From assembly GCF_009765275.1 (NCBI RefSeq), contig NZ_VOPH01000003.1, forward strand, positions 62,001 through 126,000: 64,000 nucleotides of DNA. Direction: 5' to 3'. Under the pieces are notes generated by a model. It saw only the letters and a list, made by a program, of their open reading frames with translations. It was not told the origin of the DNA and ran no database searches. The position numbers were made by a program, and so were the translations under genes. Position 1 is the stretch's first letter. Each line of letters opens with the position of its first letter. The DNA comes from Chachezhania sediminis (GTDB lineage: Bacteria; Pseudomonadota; Alphaproteobacteria; Rhodobacterales; Rhodobacteraceae). Positions 23,032 to 29,911 of this stretch are shown one piece after another.

Positions 23032-25082
23032 TGCCGGCAGGACTTGCGCTCGCGTTTCCGGCGACCTTTGCGGCAGGCGGGACCGCCGCGCTGTTCGTGA
23101 CCACGGCGGGCGTGACCACGCTCAGCGGCCTCGGGATCGCCGTGTCAATCGGGAGTTCCGTCCTGCTGGCCACGGCTGGCACGGCTTTGCAAAAGCGAAG
23201 GTCTGCCGCCTCGGCGGATCCCGAGAACGTCCAGCTGAACATCCGCCAGGCGATCGGTCCGCGCATTCGGCACTACGGCACGGTGCAGGTGGGCGGCACC
23301 ATCGTCTTCTTCCGGGCCCGCTCCGGCACCTTCTTCCGCGTCATCGTGCACGGTCACGGCGAGATCGACAGCATCGAGAGCTACATTCTGGACAGCAAGG
23401 AAGTGACGGTGAACCCGGCCGACTTCTTCGTCCAGGAGGGCCAGTACGAGCACGGCGGCGCCAGGCGTGTCCGGATCGCGTCCCGCCTGGGCGTCGCGCC
23501 CTCCGCCCATTACGACCAGATCGAGGGGATTTGGCCGGCCTTTGATGAGGATCACCGGCTCGACGGGCTCTGGACGTCCCTGACCATGGCGGAACAGGTG
23601 CCGGCCGAGGCCTTCCGCAGCGTCTATCCGAATGGCGAGCCATCGCTTGCCATCCGGGCAAACACCACGAAGCTGCGGGACCCGCGCACGGGGCTGACCG
23701 TCTTCTCGAAGAACATGGCCCTGGCCATCGCCGACCTGATCGAACACCCGGACGGGTTCAACCTGGCCGGAATGGTCGATGATGCCGTGCTCGAGGTGGC
23801 CGCGGATGACAGCGACGACGCGATCCCGGTGGCGGCCGGGGGCACCGAGCCGCGCTGGCAGATCGGCGGCAGCTATGCCCTGACGGAGAAGCCGGGGGAT
23901 GTGCTGACCCGGATGCTCGATGCCTGCGCTGGTGACGTGCAGCTTCTGCCCAATGGCAAGATCGGGGTACATGTCGGCAAGTGGCGGACCCCCGACGTGA
24001 CCTTGCGCCGGGACGAGCTCATCGAGATCTCGTCCTGGTCCTCGGGGCCGGACAAGCTCGATCGCTACACGGAGCTGCCCTTCACCTATGTGGACCCGGC
24101 GCTCGACTTCAAGGCGACCACCGGGGACACCTGGGAAGATCCCGCGCGCGAGGCTGCGAATGGCGAGATCGCCGTGGGCCCTCAGCAGGACTATTCCTTC
24201 GCGCCCTCGCACGGGCAGGGGCGCCGGGCGGCGAAGGAGCGGATCGAGCGGGACAACCCGTTGCACGAGCTGGTGGCGGTCTGGCGGCCTTCCGCGCGCA
24301 GGGCGCTCTTCGAGCGCTTCATCGGCATCGACATGGCCGAACTGCCCGGGACCTGGTGGCGCGTGAAGGGCTACAGCCTGCGGCTCTCCGACGGCGCGGT
24401 GGTCCTGCGCCTGGCCTCCTACGACGAAAGCTGCCTGGCCTGGACATCGGCCGAAGAGGGGCAGCCCCTGGTCCTGCCGGAAGGGAGCGAGGCGGCGGCG
24501 ATCCCGTCGCCGGCCAATGCGGCCGCGGCCGGGGCAGGGGTGCGGACGGCGCAGAACAGCTTCACCGCCGGGATCGCGGCCATCTGCGACGCGCCCGCGA
24601 GCGATGCCCTGGCGCTGCGGCTGGAATACGCCTCCGCCGGCGACGACGACTGGCAGAGCTGGCCTGTGGCCAGCGAGCGCTACGGCGCGACCATCGCGCC
24701 CCTGGTCGACGGGGCCAGCTACGACATCCGCATGTGGTTCCAGACCGTGGACGGGAACACCTCCGCAAAGGTCACGATTGCCGGGGTCACGGCTCGGGCC
24801 AGCACGACGGCGCCCGCCGCGCCGACCGGCCTGGCCGTCACGAATGAGACCGGCGGCAGCGCCCGGGTGGAGCTGGTCACCAGCACCAGTCCGGATCTGT
24901 GGAAGACGGAGGTCTACCGGGACGCCGTCCTGATCGGGACCTTCTACGACGACCCGGGCGAAGCGGTTGTCTTCTTCGACAGCCCGGGCGCCGGCACCTT
25001 CGACTGGACGGCCCGGTCCATCAACGTGTCCGGCACCGAGAACGCATCCGACGCGGGCCCCATCACACAAACGATCACCTGA
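23031..25082 (+). CDS. Tail tip host-interaction protein (gpJ-like)
   Basis: This 683-residue protein begins with hydrophobic stretches (residues 1-50), continues with a beta-rich hub region (LNIRQAIGPRIRHYGTVQVGG), and ends with fibronectin type III-like repeats from about residue 580 (APAAPTGLAVTNETGGSARVEL). This layout matches central tail fibre/J-type proteins. It likely forms the tip and contacts the host surface. The ATG overlaps the previous stop by one base. Confidence 0.8.
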   Translation: MPAGLALAFPATFAAGGTAALFVTTAGVTTLSGLGIAVSIGSSVLLATAGTALQKRRSAASADPENVQLNIRQAIGPRIRHYGTVQVGGTIVFFRARSGTFFRVIVHGHGEIDSIESYILDSKEVTVNPADFFVQEGQYEHGGARRVRIASRLGVAPSAHYDQIEGIWPAFDEDHRLDGLWTSLTMAEQVPAEAFRSVYPNGEPSLAIRANTTKLRDPRTGLTVFSKNMALAIADLIEHPDGFNLAGMVDDAVLEVAADDSDDAIPVAAGGTEPRWQIGGSYALTEKPGDVLTRMLDACAGDVQLLPNGKIGVHVGKWRTPDVTLRRDELIEISSWSSGPDKLDRYTELPFTYVDPALDFKATTGDTWEDPAREAANGEIAVGPQQDYSFAPSHGQGRRAAKERIERDNPLHELVAVWRPSARRALFERFIGIDMAELPGTWWRVKGYSLRLSDGAVVLRLASYDESCLAWTSAEEGQPLVLPEGSEAAAIPSPANAAAAGAGVRTAQNSFTAGIAAICDAPASDALALRLEYASAGDDDWQSWPVASERYGATIAPLVDGASYDIRMWFQTVDGNTSAKVTIAGVTARASTTAPAAPTGLAVTNETGGSARVELVTSTSPDLWKTEVYRDAVLIGTFYDDPGEAVVFFDSPGAGTFDWTARSINVSGTENASDAGPITQTIT

Positions 25083-25094
25083 GAGGTCAAAAGC

Positions 25095-27170
25095 ATGGCA
25101 ACTGAATTTCCCCATGGTGGCGCCGCGGGCGTATGGGCTGATACTGACGGCGGCCTCGCCAAAAATCCGGAGAAGTCGGACATTCGTGATTGGGGCGGAA
25201 CGGTCGAGACCGGGATCAATACGACGGAAGCCGACATAGCAGCCCACGGGATCCGCCTGACCGCTGTCGAGGCGGCACAGGCTTCCGGCACCTTCCCTGT
25301 GGCCGGGGGGCCGGTCGCCTGTGTCGCCGTGACCGATATCGTGTTGTCCGGCGAGCAGACGATTGACGGGGTCCTGACAGCGACGAGCCGCGTTCTGCTG
25401 ACCGGTCAGACCGATCCGGCGGAAAACGGGATCTATGTGTCCGCGGCGGGCGCCTGGGCACGCGCGGCGGACATGAATGCCGCCGGCGAGTGCGAAGGTG
25501 CCCGGGTCAGTGTCGCCGGCGGGGCGACCTATGCGGCGACGGCCTGGGTCTGCATTTCCGCGGTCACGACGCTGGGCACCGATGATATCGAGTTCGCCGT
25601 GATGGACGATTTCGGGGATCTGGTGGCATCCAAGGCGGACGTAGGCCACACGCACACGGCGACCGGTATCAGCGACAGCACCGAGGCCGGACGGTCTCTG
25701 CTCACGGCGGCCGATGTTGACGCGCAGAAGGCGGCGCTGGGGCTGGGCACTGCGGCAGAGGAGGCAGCGGACAGCTTCACGCTTTCCACCCTGGTGTCGG
25801 CGCCTGAGCGCGCAGGAACCGAAATCGTGCTGCGGGACAAGCGCGGCTTTCGGGCCTTGCGCGCCGGTGCGGACCGGCTGCGGACGAGCCAATATGAGAT
25901 CAGCCCGGATCGCCTGCGGGGCGGTGGCTTCGATATCGTGCCGAGCGCAACCGGCGGTGTCCGGATCCGGGACAGCCGCGGCTTCTGGTTCGAGCCTGTC
26001 GGTGCCCGAACGCTGTTCCGGAGCACGGACAAGGACGGCTTTTACATCCGCGATGCCCGCGGGTTCACGGTGCGGCTGGACCAGCCCGGGACGGCCGAGC
26101 CGAAAACCACGCCGCTGCATACGAACGGCGCCGGGCTCTGGCAGTTCCGCCTGATGCTGGCCCGCCTGGCGGCCGGTGATGCGACCACGGCCCGGATCAT
26201 GCTCCTGGGGGATAGCTGGCACCAGCACGCCTATATCGCTCAGGCAGTGATGAACCTGCTCTATGACCGGTACGGCCAAGGGGCAGACGGCTGGATTTCG
26301 CCCACGCATGACAGCTCGGGCGCGGCCGATGAGAACTGCAACGACATTGCCGTTTCGTTCAGCGGCTGGACCGAGATGGACGTGACCGACGACGGCGGGA
26401 CCGTGGCCGACCCGTGGTCCATCACGGCGGATTACCTGGAAGCGACCGGCACGCTTGCGACATGGACTGCGACCGGGCTGCGGGCCGAGACGATCCATAT
26501 ACTCTATCAGGACGGCGACGGGACCTTCCGCTACCGGATCGACGGGGGAAGCTGGGTCGTGGTCGCCGGGACCGACAGCGGCGACCCGGCCAAGGTCACC
26601 GTCTCCGGACTTTCGACCGGAGCAACCCACACGGTCGAGCTCGACACAGTCGGCAATACCGGGACCGCCCGGTACTGCGGGCTCTACTGCACCGGGATCG
26701 ATGGGGTCGAGGTCAGCAAGTGCGGGAACGGCGGGGCGGACAGTCTCGATTGGGACCGGATCATGGCATCGCCGATGCTGGCCTATATCCTGGACCTTGT
26801 GGACCCGCACGCCGCCACGATCTGCCTGGGAACCAACGACATCAGCAACGCGGTTCCGCCGCTGGACTATCGCGCCGCCATCGAAGGCATGATCGACGTC
26901 ATCCGGGCCGTCAGCCCGGACTGCGGGATCGTGCTGGATCCGCCCAACGAGTGCTTCCGGGCCGGCATCTATGTCGTCGCGGACTATACCGAGCAATGCG
27001 CGGACATGGCCGAGGACGGCGATGACGTCGAGTTCATCAACATGATGGACCTGATCGGCCCCTATTCCAGCACGCAGAACCTCGGGATCTGGCGGGACAA
27101 CTCGCACATGAACGACCTCGGCGGACGCCTGTTCGCCGGGCACCTGGTCAACACCTTCTTCATCATCTGA
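25095..27170 (+). CDS. Tail fibre with C-terminal SGNH/GDSL hydrolase
   Basis: This 691-residue fibre has an N-terminal attachment part and a phage-fibre domain at about residues 75-160 (TGQTDPAENGIYVSAAGAW). Three short repeats of R-D-x-R-G-F follow (248, 292, 319), then an SGNH hydrolase from about residue 365. Hydrolase motifs are GDSW (372-375, nucleophile Ser374), GTND (579-582) and D-N-S-H (Asp668, His671). A beta domain is inserted between the first and third motifs. It probably removes acetyl or other ester groups from host surface polysaccharide during adsorption. Confidence 0.85.
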   Translation: MATEFPHGGAAGVWADTDGGLAKNPEKSDIRDWGGTVETGINTTEADIAAHGIRLTAVEAAQASGTFPVAGGPVACVAVTDIVLSGEQTIDGVLTATSRVLLTGQTDPAENGIYVSAAGAWARAADMNAAGECEGARVSVAGGATYAATAWVCISAVTTLGTDDIEFAVMDDFGDLVASKADVGHTHTATGISDSTEAGRSLLTAADVDAQKAALGLGTAAEEAADSFTLSTLVSAPERAGTEIVLRDKRGFRALRAGADRLRTSQYEISPDRLRGGGFDIVPSATGGVRIRDSRGFWFEPVGARTLFRSTDKDGFYIRDARGFTVRLDQPGTAEPKTTPLHTNGAGLWQFRLMLARLAAGDATTARIMLLGDSWHQHAYIAQAVMNLLYDRYGQGADGWISPTHDSSGAADENCNDIAVSFSGWTEMDVTDDGGTVADPWSITADYLEATGTLATWTATGLRAETIHILYQDGDGTFRYRIDGGSWVVVAGTDSGDPAKVTVSGLSTGATHTVELDTVGNTGTARYCGLYCTGIDGVEVSKCGNGGADSLDWDRIMASPMLAYILDLVDPHAATICLGTNDISNAVPPLDYRAAIEGMIDVIRAVSPDCGIVLDPPNECFRAGIYVVADYTEQCADMAEDGDDVEFINMMDLIGPYSSTQNLGIWRDNSHMNDLGGRLFAGHLVNTFFII

Positions 27171-27184
27171 CAAGGAACCTATCC

Positions 27185-27913
27185 ATGGGCGCACTTCTGA
27201 CGGTCCCGTCCGGCCTGGACATCGAAAGCGTGGCAGACGGATACGAAGCCGACATCTCGGCCAATCTGGTCTATGCCAACTTCTTCAACGCGTCTGCGAA
27301 GCTGAAACGGAACCTGGTCGATGGCGGGTCGCTGGCCACGGTCGTGGGGGCTCCGCCGGTGGCCGGCGAGTTCGCAGAGGTCGGGCAGAGCAACTACATC
27401 AACACCAACATCCCGTCGCCGGCCGGGGATTTTACCCTGATCCTTGCCGCCAAGCCGACGGACAATGATCAGACCGGGTGGCATATCAGCAGCCGGAACG
27501 CTGCCGAGGAAACAGGTATCTGGCTCTATCGCGCCGATTTCGCGCCGGACCGGCTGACGGCGGGGGCCTATACCGACAACGGCGGGGTGATCGCGTCGGA
27601 CACGCTGGTCGGTCCGACCGGTGTGCTGACCGAGGGCGTGCCGTTCTGTGCGGCCCTGCGCTACAACGCGACGACCCGGGTGCGCCGCCTGACCATGCTG
27701 ACGGCCGGTTCCGAGACGACCGACACGCTGGCCTATGCCATGCCGGTATCGGCGGACAACCTGCTGATCGGCCGGTCGATCGACGGCACGTCCTCGGGCG
27801 GGACAGGGGTTGCGGCGGCGTTCATCTACGATGCCGAGCTGGATGATACCGACCTGGCGACGCAGTACGCGCAGATCAAGGCGGCCATGGCCGTCGTCGG
27901 CATCACGGTCTGA
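27185..27913 (+). CDS. Tail protein with LamG/ConA-like fold
   Basis: This 242-residue protein follows the SGNH fibre by 14 bases behind AAGGAA. The core (GDFTLILAAKPTDNDQTGWHI, then NLLIGRSIDGTSSGGTGVAAAFIYDAELDD) resembles laminin-G/concanavalin-like carbohydrate-binding domains common in phage appendages. It probably adds glycan binding to the tail or caps the fibre. The specific ligand cannot be told. Confidence 0.65.
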   Translation: MGALLTVPSGLDIESVADGYEADISANLVYANFFNASAKLKRNLVDGGSLATVVGAPPVAGEFAEVGQSNYINTNIPSPAGDFTLILAAKPTDNDQTGWHISSRNAAEETGIWLYRADFAPDRLTAGAYTDNGGVIASDTLVGPTGVLTEGVPFCAALRYNATTRVRRLTMLTAGSETTDTLAYAMPVSADNLLIGRSIDGTSSGGTGVAAAFIYDAELDDTDLATQYAQIKAAMAVVGITV

Positions 27914-27955
27914 CGGCCCGGATCCGATCATGACGAAGCCTAAGGAGGCGGGCCG

Positions 27956-28198
27956 GTGACCCATAACCCGGATCTACAGCAAACGGTCGCCAGCAAGGCG
28001 GCCGCCATCGTTTCGGGCGTCGGAACCTACGGCGGATCCGGCACCGCCCTGGTGGGGATCGCCAACTCCGAAATCGTCATCGCGTGGGTCGGTGTCGTGA
28101 TCGGCGTGGCGGGCCTCGCCCTGTCATGGTGGCACAAGCGCGCCATGCAGCGGATCGAACGCGAACGGCTGGACTGGGACAAGTCCCGGGCCGGCTGA
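27956..28198 (+). CDS. Holin (HP1-type)
   Basis: This 80-residue protein starts at GTG 27956 behind a strong AAGGAGG. It has one clear transmembrane helix (IVIAWVGVVIGVAGLALSWW), a preceding GSGTALVG stretch, and a basic charged tail (HKRAMQRIERERLDWDKSRAG). Size, topology and place before the endolysin fit an HP1-family holin, which would open the inner membrane at lysis. A short hairpin follows at 28222-28240 with TCTTTT after it. Confidence 0.78.
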   Translation: MTHNPDLQQTVASKAAAIVSGVGTYGGSGTALVGIANSEIVIAWVGVVIGVAGLALSWWHKRAMQRIERERLDWDKSRAG

Positions 28199-28221
28199 TC
28201 CATCCCGACAATCCGACCTAT

Positions 28222-28247
28222 CCGCCCTGCCTTCGTGCGGGGTCTTT
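28222..28247 (+). terminator. Weak terminator after the holin gene
   Basis: A CCGC/GCGG stem around CCTGCCTTCGT is followed by GGTCTTTT. It is a plausible but weak intrinsic terminator. Confidence 0.4.
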
Positions 28248-28312
28248 TGCATTTGGCAAACGCCAGATCGCCCGCCCGAGCGTCACCGGGTTTTCAGCAA
28301 AAGGACACTGAA

Positions 28313-28576
28313 ATGCACGTCAAGATCCACACCGCTGCGATCCCGGACGGGACCACGACCATTTCGAACACCTCGGCCGAGACCGTGCGCATGGGGTTCA
28401 ACCCGTCCCGGCTCGAACCGGTCGACCGCATGAAGGCGCTGGCCGCGGCCCTGGTTTCGGAGTGCGAGATGATCCGCGACGAACGCGGACCTGGCGCACG
28501 TGAAGCCGCCATCGCGATCACGCAGATTCAAGGGGCGGCGATGTTCGCCGTCGCCGCGGCAACCGCGGGCCTCTGA
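28313..28576 (+). CDS. Acb2/Tad1-like hairpin protein (putative anti-CBASS sponge)
   Basis: This 87-residue protein starts at ATG 28313 behind AAGGA. After a variable start it shows MGFNPSRLEPVDRMKALAAA, a second helix with a cysteine (SECEMIRD) and a third REAAIAITQIQGAAMFAV. This helical-hairpin pattern resembles the small phage family annotated as Acb2/Tad1 hairpin proteins. Acb2 proteins sequester cyclic nucleotides made by CBASS defence. The match is by eye and function is not shown; some family members may have other roles. It sits between holin and endolysin with terminator-like hairpins on both sides, so it may be an independent cargo gene. Confidence 0.55.
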   Translation: MHVKIHTAAIPDGTTTISNTSAETVRMGFNPSRLEPVDRMKALAAALVSECEMIRDERGPGAREAAIAITQIQGAAMFAVAAATAGL

Positions 28577-28583
28577 CCATCAC

Positions 28584-28604
28584 GGCCCCGCCTCGCGCGG
28601 GGCC
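28584..28604 (+). terminator. Terminator before the endolysin gene
   Basis: GGCCCCGC (28584-28591) pairs with GCGGGGCC (28597-28604) across a five-base loop and is followed by ATTTCC. It closes the small gene upstream. Confidence 0.5.
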
Positions 28605-28624
28605 ATTTCCATTGGAGAACCGCC

Positions 28625-29383
28625 ATGACCGACCGTTTCGCCCGGGCGCTGCCCCGGATCCTCGCCCACGAAGGCGGGTTCGTAAACCACCCGGCCGATC
28701 CGGGCGGGGCCACGAACCGGGGCATCACGCAGGCCACCTACAATGGCTGGCTGAAATCGCAGGGCAGGGCGTCTCGCCCCGTCCAGTACATCTCGGATGC
28801 CGAGGTCGCGGCGATCTACGGGGTGCAGTACTGGGATGCGATCCGCGGCGACGAGCTGCCGGCGGGCGTGGCCTATGCCGTGTTCGACGCGGCCGTGAAC
28901 AGCGGCCCGGCCCGCGCCGCAAAATGGTTGCAGGCGGCGGTGGGTGTCACGGCGGATGGCGTGATCGGGGTGCAGACCCTGGCGGCAGCTGCGAAGGCGC
29001 CCGCGCACAAGGTGATCGACGCGATGTGCGATGCCCGCCTGGCGTTCCTGAAGCGCCTGCGCGCCTGGCCGACGTTTGGGAAGGGCTGGACACGGCGCGT
29101 GGCCGATGTGCGCCAGCTGGCCCACATGTGGGCGACCGACGAAGACCTGGCGCCGCCGAAGGTCGCTTCCGCACCGGGTGCGGGGGCGGGGCCCGAGAAG
29201 CCGCTGCAGCCGGTGCTGGACGCGATCAAGAGCCCGGCCGCCATGGGCGGGGTCGGGTCGACCGTCGCGGCTGTCGTCGCGGCAGCGGATGGCGACGGGC
29301 CCCTGGCCTATGCGCTGTCGGCGGTACTGGTCCTGGCGGCGGTCGCGGCGATCATCTGGCTAATGAAGCGGCGCGGGGCATGA
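28625..29383 (+). CDS. Endolysin, glycoside hydrolase family 108 with C-terminal membrane anchor
   Basis: This 252-residue muramidase has the GH108 signature at its start (HEGGFVNHPADPGGATNRGIT, catalytic Glu16). A peptidoglycan-binding type 3 region follows (about residues 95-170, GVTADGVIGVQTLAAA). A Pro/Ala/Gly linker then leads to a hydrophobic helix near the C-terminus (residues 227-247) followed by KRRGA. A tail anchor is unusual for a lambda-type soluble endolysin and implies attachment to the inner membrane. The next gene overlaps its stop by ATGA. Confidence 0.9.
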   Translation: MTDRFARALPRILAHEGGFVNHPADPGGATNRGITQATYNGWLKSQGRASRPVQYISDAEVAAIYGVQYWDAIRGDELPAGVAYAVFDAAVNSGPARAAKWLQAAVGVTADGVIGVQTLAAAAKAPAHKVIDAMCDARLAFLKRLRAWPTFGKGWTRRVADVRQLAHMWATDEDLAPPKVASAPGAGAGPEKPLQPVLDAIKSPAAMGGVGSTVAAVVAAADGDGPLAYALSAVLVLAAVAAIIWLMKRRGA

Positions 29384-29571
29384 GGCTGGCGCTGATCGGC
29401 ATCGGCGCGGCGGCCGTGATCGCGGCCTTCGCCGCCGGCGCCATGTTCTGGGCCCGGGGCGACCGTGTCCAGGACCTGGAAGACCACATCGAAACACGCG
29501 AGAGGATCGACGATGCGCTGGATCGCCCTGACGGCTGCGCTTGGCCTGACCGCCTGCACGGCGCCTGTTGA
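29380..29571 (+). CDS. Rz-like inner-membrane spanin
   Basis: This 63-residue protein begins with a transmembrane helix (LALIGIGAAAVIAAFAAGAMFWA) and continues with a charged coiled-coil stretch (GDRVQDLEDHIETRERIDDAL). It overlaps the endolysin stop and is itself overlapped in another frame by a small lipoprotein gene. That is the Rz/Rz1 arrangement. It should act with the lipoprotein to fuse inner and outer membranes. Confidence 0.75.
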   Translation: MRLALIGIGAAAVIAAFAAGAMFWARGDRVQDLEDHIETRERIDDALDRPDGCAWPDRLHGAC

Positions 29572-29716
29572 GTCCTCGGGCCTGTGTGCTGGGCTGCGGC
29601 GGCCGGTGGTGGCGCTGCGAACGGCGCTGGACCGGAATGCGGCCGCTACGCCCGAAGAGGTCGGGGAAGCCGCGACTGACCTGGTGCTGGCCAATGAGGC
29701 TGGCTGCGGCTGGTAA
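29513..29716 (+). CDS. Rz1-like outer-membrane lipoprotein spanin
   Basis: This 67-residue protein starts at ATG 29513 behind AGAGGA, inside the Rz-like frame. It has a short signal peptide ending in a lipobox (L-T-A-C, Cys15) and three further cysteines. The 59-base overlap with the Rz-like gene in a different frame is typical of spanin pairs. No proline-rich stretch like that of lambda Rz1 is present. Confidence 0.72.
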   Translation: MRWIALTAALGLTACTAPVESSGLCAGLRRPVVALRTALDRNAAATPEEVGEAATDLVLANEAGCGW

Positions 29717-29799
29717 GCCGCTGACGAAATCCGCCCGGGGCGCGTTCGCCCGCGTTCCCGACGGATGCTGGGAATTCGAGATCCCCAGACCTGAAGGCC

Positions 29800-29833
29800 A
29801 ACTGCCCCGGCGCTTGATGGCGTCGGGGCAGTT
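29800..29833. terminator. Hairpin closing the lysis and subtilase transcripts
   Basis: AACTGCCCCG (29800-29809) and CGGGGCAGTT (29824-29833) form a perfect 10-bp stem with a 14-base loop. It lies between the rightward lysis genes and the leftward subtilase gene and could end both. No strong T-run follows. Confidence 0.45.
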
Positions 29834-29911
29834 GCTGCAGATGGCCCAGACCGGACATCTGTTGCTTCCTCCATTGCTGCAATGCAGCTTGATGAAAGCC
29901 GTCGTTGCAGG

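Noticed and set aside
23145-27194. A 1349-codon open frame on the minus strand
   Set aside because: It lies antisense to the tail tip and SGNH fibre genes, which have motifs and coupled starts. It is rich in Arg, Gly, Pro and His and arises from the high GC content.
9212-29716. Gene transfer agent cluster
   Set aside because: Some tail genes resemble gene transfer agent genes, but repressor, primase, helicase, integrase and a gpA-type terminase are all present, so this is a prophage.
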